This document shows positions 5,697 through 11,051 of a stretch of 11,051 nt of DNA, piece by piece. This stretch comes from Candidatus Pacearchaeota archaeon. GTDB taxonomy: Archaea; Nanobdellota; Nanobdellia; Pacearchaeales; GW2011-AR1. The notes below the pieces were generated by a model. It was not told the origin of the DNA. It ran no database searches and worked only from the letters and a program-made list of their open reading frames with translations. The stretch spans positions 1 through 11,051 of the forward strand of contig JACQLL010000018.1 in NCBI GenBank assembly GCA_016234025.1. The letters are read 5' to 3'. The translations under genes and the position numbers were made by a program. Positions within the stretch are counted from its first letter, which is position 1, and every line of letters starts with the position of its first letter.

Positions 5697-6602
5697 ATGC
5701 CAATCAACGCGGGACCGGAGTATTTGAATGCGGAGAAGGAGTATCTTAATTCTGTTAGCGTCGAGGACAAGATTTATTGGCTTGAGGAGATGATAAAAAA
5801 AGCGCCGAAACATAAAAGTTCGGAGAATTTCCTCGCGGAATTAAAAACAAGATTGAAAAAATTCAGAGAGAAGGCGGAAAAAGCCGCAAAGAAATCAAAA
5901 GGAAAAAAAGGTATAAGAAAGGAAGGTTTTCAGTTCGTTTTGGTTGGAAAGACGAATTCCGGCAAGAGTTTGCTTTTGAGTCGGTTGACCAACGCTTTGC
6001 CGAAGGTGGCTTCTTATCATTTCACGACGTTAAAACCAGAGATAGGGACGTTTGATTTTGATGGAGTTAAAGCACAAGTTATTGATTTGCCTTCTATCGG
6101 AAGCGAGAATTTTGACTCCGGCATTGTCAATACTGCTGATTGCCTGCTGATTGTCGTCGAGAATTTGGAGGACATGGCAGAGATTGATTCGTTTGTCAAG
6201 AGAAATCGCGGGAAGAAGATTGTTGTTTTCAATAAGTCGGATAAATTTAGCGACGTGGAATTAAGAAAGATTAGAGAAAGGATGAAGAGCAGGAAGATTG
6301 AGGGAGTTATTGTCTCTGCCATGACTGGGAGAGGCGTTGACGAATTGTCGATGATGATGTTCGGAGTTATGGGGATGATAAGAGTTTATTTAAAAGAGCC
6401 GGGACGGGAAGCAAAGGGAGAGCCGATGGTTTTGAATGAAAGAGCCAAGGTTAAAGATGTTGCAGAAAAAATTTTCAAGGGTTTTTCTGAAAAAGTTAAA
6501 GAGGTTAGATTGACCGGACCTTCTGGAAAGTTTCCTAATCAGAAAGTCGGTTTGAATCATGAGCTGAAAGACAAAGACGTTGTAGAGTTTCATGTCAGAT
6601 AA
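5697..6602 (+). CDS. Drg/Rbg-type (OBG superfamily) GTPase with TGS domain
   Basis: 301 aa, shorter than typical Drg proteins (~365). Order: an N-terminal helical region (~8-60), a Lys-rich linker (61-75), the G domain (78-~230) and a C-terminal TGS domain (~238-301). G1 is GKTNSGKS (84-91); G2 lies in FTTLKPEIG (109-117), a Drg/Obg signature; G4 is NKSD (179-182); G5 is near SAMTGRGVDEL (207-217). IRVYLKEPG and GPSGKFPNQKVGLNHEL match the Drg TGS region well. Family members bind ribosomes and act in translation. Oddities: G3 reads DLPSIG instead of DxPG, so the conserved Gly is Ser133, and the S5D2L insertion of full-length Drg is absent. GTP binding is likely; hydrolysis or switching may be altered. 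It has its own TATA-like box. Confidence 0.88.
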   Translation: MPINAGPEYLNAEKEYLNSVSVEDKIYWLEEMIKKAPKHKSSENFLAELKTRLKKFREKAEKAAKKSKGKKGIRKEGFQFVLVGKTNSGKSLLLSRLTNALPKVASYHFTTLKPEIGTFDFDGVKAQVIDLPSIGSENFDSGIVNTADCLLIVVENLEDMAEIDSFVKRNRGKKIVVFNKSDKFSDVELRKIRERMKSRKIEGVIVSAMTGRGVDELSMMMFGVMGMIRVYLKEPGREAKGEPMVLNERAKVKDVAEKIFKGFSEKVKEVRLTGPSGKFPNQKVGLNHELKDKDVVEFHVR

Positions 6603-6611
6603 ATTTTAAAA
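6603..6611 (+). promoter_or_regulatory. Possible TATA-like box for the HAD phosphatase gene
   Basis: ATTTTAAAA is centred about 34 bases before the ATG at 6641, a few bases farther than for neighbouring genes. It would give a leader of under 10 nt. Weaker than the other boxes. Confidence 0.35.
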
Positions 6612-6640
6612 GTCTGTTATGAATAATATCTCTTGTTTTG

Positions 6641-7114
6641 ATGGAGAACAAAGTAAAATCAATTTCAATTTGCGCTCTTGAGAGAGTTTTATTTGAGGAC
6701 GACAGAAGCGTTTTGGTTCTCGATGTAGACGGTGTCTTGGTCGGGCAAATCAGGACATATTTTAACGGAGAAAGAGGAGATGATTCATATATCGTTGACA
6801 GAAATGCAAATAGAGTTATTAATGAAGCAAGAAGAAAGTTTGATGAAGTTGTTTTATGGTCTGCTTTTCCTAATTATATTAATTATTTCAACGGAAAAAT
6901 ATTTCATTCCGTTCCTTACCACGTTCTCGGGGCGGAGATTAGGAAGGTAAGCGGGAAGCCTTATAAAAATTTGAAGAGGATAAGTAAGAATGTAAAAAAC
7001 TTGGTTGCGATAGAAGATGATAGAATGTTTTCTCCGAGGGATAGAGTTATCCATGTTCCCTCAAACAAGTTTAATCTGATTTATGCTCTTTATTTAGCAT
7101 TGGATAAGTTTTAG
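6641..7114 (+). CDS. HAD superfamily hydrolase, FCP1/NIF-like phosphatase domain
   Basis: 157 aa from the ATG at 6641; an in-frame TTG one codon earlier is less likely. HAD motif I is LDVDGVL, with Asp28 the nucleophile and Asp30 the acid/base. Motif II is LWSAFP (Ser74). The motif III lysine is in GKPYKNLKRI (Lys107 or Lys112). Motif IV is AIEDDRMFSP (Asp126/Asp127), the order and spacing seen in FCP1/SCP-type phosphatases (ending in xDDsP). It is single-domain and cytosolic, with no BRCT or cap domain visible. The substrate is unknown: in eukaryotes relatives act on the RNA polymerase CTD, which archaea lack, so a small-molecule or other phosphoprotein substrate is possible. Its stop codon overlaps the convergent TyrRS stop. 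Confidence 0.75.
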   Translation: MENKVKSISICALERVLFEDDRSVLVLDVDGVLVGQIRTYFNGERGDDSYIVDRNANRVINEARRKFDEVVLWSAFPNYINYFNGKIFHSVPYHVLGAEIRKVSGKPYKNLKRISKNVKNLVAIEDDRMFSPRDRVIHVPSNKFNLIYALYLALDKF

Positions 7115-8058
7115 GATTTAAAACTTTCCCTTATCGGTGCGATGATTTCTTCGAGGTAGAAAGCTACGGATTGTTTCAAATCAGCAGGGTGAAGTTTTTC
7201 ATTCGTGAAGTCGTTTTCAAGCTCTTCGTATGACATGTATACGACATTGCCGCCGAATTTTTCCTGTCTGTATATTTCTAATTTTTTGAATTTTGGAAAT
7301 ATTATCAACCTTGCGATTTGCAGGAGAGGATTGTCCTTTATTTCTCCCTGCGGGCAGTATGATTTTGATATTATGTTTTTTATTTCTGTATCGGAGTTTG
7401 TGATGGAGACGAGCGAGCCGGGAATTGAACTTGACATTTTTTGTCCAGGACCTTTTAGAGAGGTTATTAAAGGAGTGTGGACTGCGATGAAGTCGTGGTT
7501 TAATTTTTTTGACATGTCCTTGCCGAGAACGTGGATTTTTCTCTGGTCGATACCGCCCAAAGCGACGTCGGCCTTTAGGTGTTTTATGTCGGCTATCTGC
7601 ATTAGAGGATACCATATCTGCGAAATTGTGGCGTTTTCTATATTCCTAGCTAGCATCTGCATGCTTTTGACTCCACGACTGATTGTTATTTCCTGTGCAA
7701 GGGACATTACGTCGAATTGATATTTTTCTTTGAACTGGAATGAACTTCCGAGGACGAATTCTGCTTTTATTCCGGTTGCTTTCAGAGAGTTTTCCCACTT
7801 TTTAACTTCAGGATTTTTCTTGTTTAACAAAGTATGGACGTCTGCGAGAAGTATCTTTATCTTGAAGCCCGCTTCCTGTAAGTCGAGGAGTTTTGTTATT
7901 GTTACGAGATGTCCCAGGTGGACCGGCCCTGAAATTTCATATCCACAATATGCGACAGGAGATTTTTTCTTTTTTAGTAAAGATGAAAGAGCGTGTTCTG
8001 AAATTACTTCTTCTGTGTTGCGTTTTATTAATTCTAAATTTTCTTTTTGTTTCATCAT
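7111..8058 (-). CDS. tyrS: Tyrosyl-tRNA synthetase, archaeal type
   Basis: 315 aa, near the ~306 aa of the Methanocaldococcus enzyme. It charges tRNA-Tyr with tyrosine in the cytosol. The class I HIGH motif is H47-L-G-H50 (in GPVHLGHL), and the KMSKS motif is KMSSS (207-211). Tyrosine-pocket residues correspond to Tyr37, Tyr150, Gln154 and Asp157 (YPLMQIAD). Other conserved segments are LLADVHTLLN, DVALGGIDQRKIH, SYCPQGE and KFGG, and it ends with LHPADLKQSVAFYLEEIIAPIR. It is complete and appears functional. The start is one of two adjacent ATGs (8058 or 8055); the TATA-like spacing slightly favours 8055. It converges on the HAD gene, their stops sharing TTAG at 7111-7114. Confidence 0.95.
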   Translation of the reverse strand: MMKQKENLELIKRNTEEVISEHALSSLLKKKKSPVAYCGYEISGPVHLGHLVTITKLLDLQEAGFKIKILLADVHTLLNKKNPEVKKWENSLKATGIKAEFVLGSSFQFKEKYQFDVMSLAQEITISRGVKSMQMLARNIENATISQIWYPLMQIADIKHLKADVALGGIDQRKIHVLGKDMSKKLNHDFIAVHTPLITSLKGPGQKMSSSIPGSLVSITNSDTEIKNIISKSYCPQGEIKDNPLLQIARLIIFPKFKKLEIYRQEKFGGNVVYMSYEELENDFTNEKLHPADLKQSVAFYLEEIIAPIRESFKS

Positions 8059-8075
8059 CTTATTAGAGAAATTAG

Positions 8076-8085
8076 TAATATAAAG
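8076..8085 (-). promoter_or_regulatory. TATA-like box for tyrS
   Basis: The minus strand reads CTTTATATTA. It is centred about 22 bases before the ATG at 8058 and about 25 before the ATG at 8055, so it slightly favours the second Met. Confidence 0.6.
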
Positions 8086-8146
8086 ATTTGGTTAGATATT
8101 TATTTTCACTACAAATCGTCTCTTCGATTATTCCTTGTCTGGTTTA

Positions 8147-8308
8147 TTGTCAAATTGGGTTTAATACCCCTCAGCTTATTGCGTCGTCAATTTGACAACT
8201 TCAAAGTCCATCGGACTTTGAGGCCTCAAGAACTTTGTTCTTGAAGTTAGAGATTGACGGTCGCGAAGCGAAAAATTTCGCGGAATACTCCGTCAGCTTG
8301 CTGCGGAG
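8147..8308. repeat. Cluster of hairpins with a duplicated motif, between divergent genes
   Basis: The 300-base gap 8059-8358 has no credible gene but a run of five stems. TTGTCAAATTG (8147-8157) pairs with CAATTTGACAA (8188-8198); its loop contains an alternative GGGT/ACCC stem (8157-8160, 8166-8169). TCAAAGTCC (8201-8209) pairs with GGACTTTGA (8213-8221). TCAAGAAC (8226-8233) pairs with GTTCTTGA (8237-8244). CGCGAA (8262-8267) pairs with TTCGCG (8277-8282). CTCCG/CAG (8288-8296) pairs with CTG/CGGAG (8301-8308). A motif of the form AATACYCC(G)TCAGCTT occurs twice, at 8163 and 8284. The structure suggests a REP-like mosaic or a small structured RNA. Confidence 0.7.
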
Positions 8309-8329
8309 ACCTCAAGATTTAACTGAAGA

Positions 8330-8338
8330 TTTATTAAA
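8330..8338 (+). promoter_or_regulatory. TATA-like box for the OB-fold protein gene
   Basis: TTTATTAAA is centred about 25 bases before the ATG at 8359, in a T-rich context with no Shine-Dalgarno sequence. It lies just after the hairpin cluster. Confidence 0.6.
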
Positions 8339-8358
8339 CTTCCTTATTTTGTTTTTGC

Positions 8359-8679
8359 ATGAGAAGGTTTGCTTTTGTAGCGGCAATTATCGGAATGTTT
8401 TTTTTATTTTTGTTCTTTGAGGCGAAGCCAACTGAAATAAGAGGAATTGAGGATCTGAATAAGCTGGAGGTTAATAAAAAAGTTTTAATTTTTGGCGAGA
8501 TTGTCGAGGCGAGGGTGATATATGGGAGGACGAGAATTTTTATTTTGGATAATGGAATAGAAATTTTATGCGAATGTTACGGATTTTCCGAGGGAGATTT
8601 AATAGAAGTTGAAGGTGTTGTTTCTGAATTTGAAGGCAAAAAACAGGTTGAAGTTTTAAGTATTGCCGGTGTTGGGTAA
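8359..8679 (+). CDS. Membrane-anchored or secreted OB-fold protein
   Basis: 106 aa. Residues 4-20 are a strongly hydrophobic anchor or signal peptide after MRR. Residues ~28-104 look like one OB-fold (tRNA_anti/nucleic-acid-binding type): KKVLIFGEIVEARVIYGRTRIFILDNGIEILCECY, then GDLIEVEGVVSEFEGKKQVEVLSI, which is the five-strand pattern of that fold. OB-folds often bind nucleic acid or oligosaccharide. With the anchor, this one should face the outside, so DNA binding at the surface is possible but unproven. Its last 24 bases overlap the convergent gene at 8656-9588. It has its own TATA-like box. Confidence 0.65.
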   Translation: MRRFAFVAAIIGMFFLFLFFEAKPTEIRGIEDLNKLEVNKKVLIFGEIVEARVIYGRTRIFILDNGIEILCECYGFSEGDLIEVEGVVSEFEGKKQVEVLSIAGVG

Positions 8680-9588
8680 CTCGTTTTTTCTGAATTTTCT
8701 TGCCAGAGTAGAAATCCTCGAATTGAATTTTGGATTATATTGTATTGAAAATATTTTTTCCTCTTTTGTTTTTTCGTCTATGAACCCAATTCTATATACC
8801 CTTTCTTTTTCTAACTTTACCCTGTTTAGGAGATATTTTGGATAATATCTCTCTTTTCCAATCAGGTCGAATATTTGTTCTGAATTACTGATGTTATAGG
8901 TATAGTCGCCTATTCTCAAGTCGTCATAATCTTCTATTATTAGAAATATGAAAATTATTACAGTCGAGAGCATTATGAACAAGAGATTTGTGAAAGAGTC
9001 ACCCCTGTTTAAGAAGAGAAGAACGATTAAGATTATCCCCAAAATGTAGTTTGATAATTTAATAGACCATTCTATTCTTCTTCCTGTTATTGCTTCAAGC
9101 CTTTCTCTTGAAGGCTGAAGTTCTCCAAGAATGTAGAGGAAAGAATTTGCATTTGCTTCCTGGTTCTTTGTTTTTATTTCCATCAACTTTATATCTTCAT
9201 ATATTCCGTAATTTGCTTCTCTGCTTTTTTCGTAGTTTGTATAGTATCTTAGCGTTTTTATCGTGTATTCATCTATTCTTTCTTTTATTTTTTCATAGAA
9301 ATTCTTGCCGAGATTTTTTGACAAAAGATACATACTGATTAACCTTCCAGTTTCTATAGACAGAGCTTCTTTTAGCGACGAGACTCTTGTTAGAAGCATG
9401 GAAAAGGTTATTGTTATCATGAAGCCGAATAGGAAAGAAACTATTGAAATCATCAGATTTAAATCAAGAGCAGAGATTTTTATATTTCTGGAAAAATAGT
9501 TTATTATCAGGAACGCAATTAATACCGGAATCGTCCAATAGTAGAGATAAACGTTGCGTCCGCTTCTTATCTCTTTTTGCTCTTCCAT
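8656..9588 (-). CDS. Four-helix membrane protein, DUF4239/bestrophin-like
   Basis: 310 aa. Four predicted membrane helices at about 16-33, 43-65, 178-194 and 200-218 form two hairpins, with a long charged segment between them (~66-175). That segment, with SLKEALSIETGRLISMYLL and a later ...RRIEWSIKLS, and the acidic motif after the last helix (EDYDDLRIGD), resemble DUF4239 (bestrophin-like) proteins, whose function is not established. Residues ~230-310 form an extra basic cytosolic tail that I do not recognise. The family call is by pattern only and could be wrong; the topology is clear. The 3' end overlaps the OB-fold gene by 24 bases. Confidence 0.5.
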   Translation of the reverse strand: MEEQKEIRSGRNVYLYYWTIPVLIAFLIINYFSRNIKISALDLNLMISIVSFLFGFMITITFSMLLTRVSSLKEALSIETGRLISMYLLSKNLGKNFYEKIKERIDEYTIKTLRYYTNYEKSREANYGIYEDIKLMEIKTKNQEANANSFLYILGELQPSRERLEAITGRRIEWSIKLSNYILGIILIVLLFLNRGDSFTNLLFIMLSTVIIFIFLIIEDYDDLRIGDYTYNISNSEQIFDLIGKERYYPKYLLNRVKLEKERVYRIGFIDEKTKEEKIFSIQYNPKFNSRISTLARKFRKNELPNTGNT

Positions 9589-9607
9589 TATTTATTGTGG
9601 CGGAATT

Positions 9608-9618
9608 GATATTTAATT
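9608..9618 (-). promoter_or_regulatory. TATA-like box for the DUF4239-like gene
   Basis: The minus strand reads AATTAAATATC, centred about 25 bases before the ATG at 9588. The same 11-mer, in the same orientation on the plus strand, recurs at 9645-9655. Confidence 0.55.
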
Positions 9619-9644
9619 CTATTGGATTTTTTCTTTTTTAGGAA

Positions 9645-9655
9645 GATATTTAATT
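9645..9655 (+). promoter_or_regulatory. TATA-like box for the TctA-like permease gene
   Basis: GATATTTAATT is centred about 26 bases before the ATG at 9676. It supports that ATG as the start rather than the TTG at 9622, which lies upstream of the box. Confidence 0.55.
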
Positions 9656-9675
9656 TTGCTTTTTTATTTGTGTTG

Positions 9676-10890
9676 ATGGTTTTGGAGATTTTTGTTGCGT
9701 TATTGCTCGGTGTTTTTGCAGGCACGTTTACCGGCTTGTTCCCTGGGATTCATATCAATTTGGTTGCGGCGGGATTACTCGCCTTGGTGAGTAGCGGTTA
9801 TTTTGCAGGTATTGATGTAGTTGTTTTAGCTGTGTTTGTCGTCGCTATGGCGGTCACGCACACATTTATTGATTTTATTCCCAGCGTTTATCTTGGAGCT
9901 CCTGAAGAAGATTCTTTTCTTGCTGTTTTGCCAGGACATAAACTTTTGAAGGAAGGGAAAGGGCACGAGGCGGTTGTTCTCACTCTTTACGGTTCTTTGG
10001 CGGCCTTACCGGTAATAATTATTTTTAGCTTGGTTTTTGTTTATTTTTTAGAAGGATTTTTTGATTTCATCAGAGATTTTATACCTTATGTTTTATTATT
10101 TGCTTCTTTTTATTTGATTTTTCGAGAGAAAGAATTTTTGATTGCGGGAATGGTTTTTTTGTTGTCCGGAACTTTGGGATTTTTTAGCTTTAACCTTCCT
10201 GTTCGTGAGCCGCTTTTGCCGTTGCTGTCCGGCTTGTTTGGAATGTCTTCTTTGATTGTGAGTTTTAGGGGAGGATTTAAGATTCCAGGGCAGGAGACAA
10301 ATCGCTTGAAAGATGTACTGATTGATAAGAAAAAACTATTCAAGGCGTTTCTTGCGGCTTCTGTCGTCGCGCCTCTTTCGTCTTTTCTGCCTGGGATGGG
10401 CGCAGGACACGCGGCTGTTCTTGGTTCTGAAATTATCGGAGAAGACGAGAAAGATGATAAAAGCTTTTTATTTTTAGTCGGCGCAATCAGCACGATTGTA
10501 ATGGCATTGAGCTTTGTTACACTTTATGTTATAGAAAGAGCGCGGACCGGAGCAGCGGCGGCTGTCGGAGAGATTTTAGAAAAAGTATCCCTTTCGAATT
10601 TAATTCTATTGGAAGCCGCAATTCTTATCTCCGGAATTTTTGCTTTTTTTGTAGGGGTTTGGCTTTCGAAGATTTTTGCCAGGAACATTACAAAGATAAG
10701 TTACTCTAAAATTTCTGTTTTTGTCGTTTTAATTTTGTTTATTGTTAATTTAGTCATATCTAACTTTCTCGGCATCGTTGTTTTAATTACCGGAAGCGCT
10801 TTGGGAGTTTTTGCAATTCTTTCGAACGTGCGGAGAATTAATTTGATGGGCTGTCTTTTAGTGCCGACGATTGTGTTTTATTTGGTTTAG
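9676..10890 (+). CDS. TctA/DUF112-family integral membrane permease (COG1784-like)
   Basis: 404 aa from the ATG at 9676; the longer reading from TTG 9622 would place the TATA-like box inside the gene and adds an unlikely Phe-rich leader. About ten membrane helices. Two related motifs mark the internal duplication of the family: GLFPGIHINL (20-29) and SSFLPGMGAGHAAVLGS (235-251), both with a Pro-Gly break followed by a small-residue helix. A GAPEEDSFLAVLPGHK segment (74-89) is also conserved-looking. Bacterial TctA proteins carry tricarboxylates with TctB and TctC; neither partner is seen here, and the archaeal COG1784 branch has no proven substrate, so the transported compound is unknown. A T-run and the hairpin repeat follow the stop. 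Confidence 0.82.
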   Translation: MVLEIFVALLLGVFAGTFTGLFPGIHINLVAAGLLALVSSGYFAGIDVVVLAVFVVAMAVTHTFIDFIPSVYLGAPEEDSFLAVLPGHKLLKEGKGHEAVVLTLYGSLAALPVIIIFSLVFVYFLEGFFDFIRDFIPYVLLFASFYLIFREKEFLIAGMVFLLSGTLGFFSFNLPVREPLLPLLSGLFGMSSLIVSFRGGFKIPGQETNRLKDVLIDKKKLFKAFLAASVVAPLSSFLPGMGAGHAAVLGSEIIGEDEKDDKSFLFLVGAISTIVMALSFVTLYVIERARTGAAAAVGEILEKVSLSNLILLEAAILISGIFAFFVGVWLSKIFARNITKISYSKISVFVVLILFIVNLVISNFLGIVVLITGSALGVFAILSNVRRINLMGCLLVPTIVFYLV

Positions 10891-10919
10891 TTTTTGGTAA
10901 TCAGTTTGGTAATTGATTA
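10891..10919 (+). terminator. Possible terminator of the permease gene
   Basis: A T5 run (10891-10895) directly follows the stop codon, in keeping with U-run termination in archaea. A weak stem TAATCA (10898-10903) with TGATTA (10914-10919) follows. The signal is modest. Confidence 0.35.
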
Positions 10920-10931
10920 GAACATTCAGAA

Positions 10932-11051
10932 CTATAGCAACTGACTTAAATAACTCCCCAAATTGTCAGTTGCTACACCGAGAACCTTTTCTGCTTTGCG
11001 CAGGTTCTCGGGGCCGTCAAGAATGCAACTGTCAGCATTCTTGAGGTATTC
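10932..11051 (+). repeat. Right copy of ~120-bp three-hairpin inverted repeat
   Basis: This is the inverted partner of 71-189, about 95% identical, running to the last base of the window, so it may continue beyond. The same three hairpins are present. The one nearest the window end is longer here: CAAGAATGC (11018-11026) pairs perfectly with GCATTCTTG (11035-11043), whereas the left copy has lost one base of that stem. It starts 41 bases after the permease stop, in the same gene-relative orientation as the left copy. Confidence 0.85.

Noticed and set aside
7205..7720. Plus-strand 171-aa ORF opposite tyrS
   Set aside because: It lies antisense inside the clearly conserved TyrRS coding region and its product looks like no protein; a shadow frame.
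8047..8420. Short plus-strand ORFs in the gap between tyrS and the OB-fold gene
   Set aside because: They run through the hairpin cluster, their sequence is unlike a protein, and one overlaps the OB-fold gene in another frame.
9622..9675. TTG start and Phe-rich N-terminal extension of the permease
   Set aside because: The extension is low-complexity Phe, and the TATA-like box at 9645-9655 would lie inside it. ATG 9676 fits the leaderless spacing used by the other genes.
71..11051. A 10.8-kb composite transposon bounded by the inverted repeats
   Set aside because: No transposase or integrase lies between the repeats, the cargo includes tyrS, and target-site duplications cannot be seen. Dispersed repeats explain the layout better.

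Overview
The window looks like a compact, AT-rich archaeal genome fragment, most likely from a small-genome (DPANN-like, e.g. Pacearchaeota/Woesearchaeota-type) lineage. The support is: a tyrosyl-tRNA synthetase of the archaeal type, a GTPase of the archaeal/eukaryotic Drg family with a TGS domain, a pilin-like N-terminus of the archaeal RRG-xxEI kind, and TATA-like boxes lying about 25-29 bases before almost every start codon, with no Shine-Dalgarno sequence. The last point means most mRNAs are probably leaderless and most genes are single transcription units. The lineage is inferred; no rRNA gene is present.

Layout. Positions 71-189 and 10932-11051 hold an inverted pair of a ~120-bp, three-hairpin repeat (about 95% identical). 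Each copy follows the 3' end of a gene, in the same sense relative to that gene. Positions 218-3689 form a secretome block: a small secreted Cys-rich protein (minus strand), a secreted M64-like metallopeptidase that overlaps a pilin-like protein, and a membrane-anchored protein with a Cys-rich C-terminus. Positions 3722-4915 (minus) encode an M16 zinc peptidase. Positions 4966-5662 carry three tiny charged proteins, one of them only 59 aa. Positions 5697-8058 are the housekeeping part: a minimal Drg-like GTPase, an FCP1-like HAD phosphatase and, on the minus strand, TyrRS. Positions 8359-10890 encode three membrane-associated proteins: an anchored OB-fold protein, a four-helix DUF4239/bestrophin-like protein (minus) and a TctA/DUF112-family permease.

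Three long gene-free stretches (743-1033, 2614-2897, 8059-8358) are packed with inverted and direct repeats and hairpins. Two of them lie between divergent promoters, where terminators are not expected. These repeat elements, plus the terminal inverted pair, are the least explained content of the window.

The genes do not form one pathway. Apart from the metallopeptidase/pilin-like pair they appear to be separately transcribed neighbours. No CRISPR array, tRNA, rRNA, transposase or toxin-antitoxin pair could be supported. Both ends of the window fall in or near the same repeat, which would fit a metagenomic contig broken at a multicopy element.
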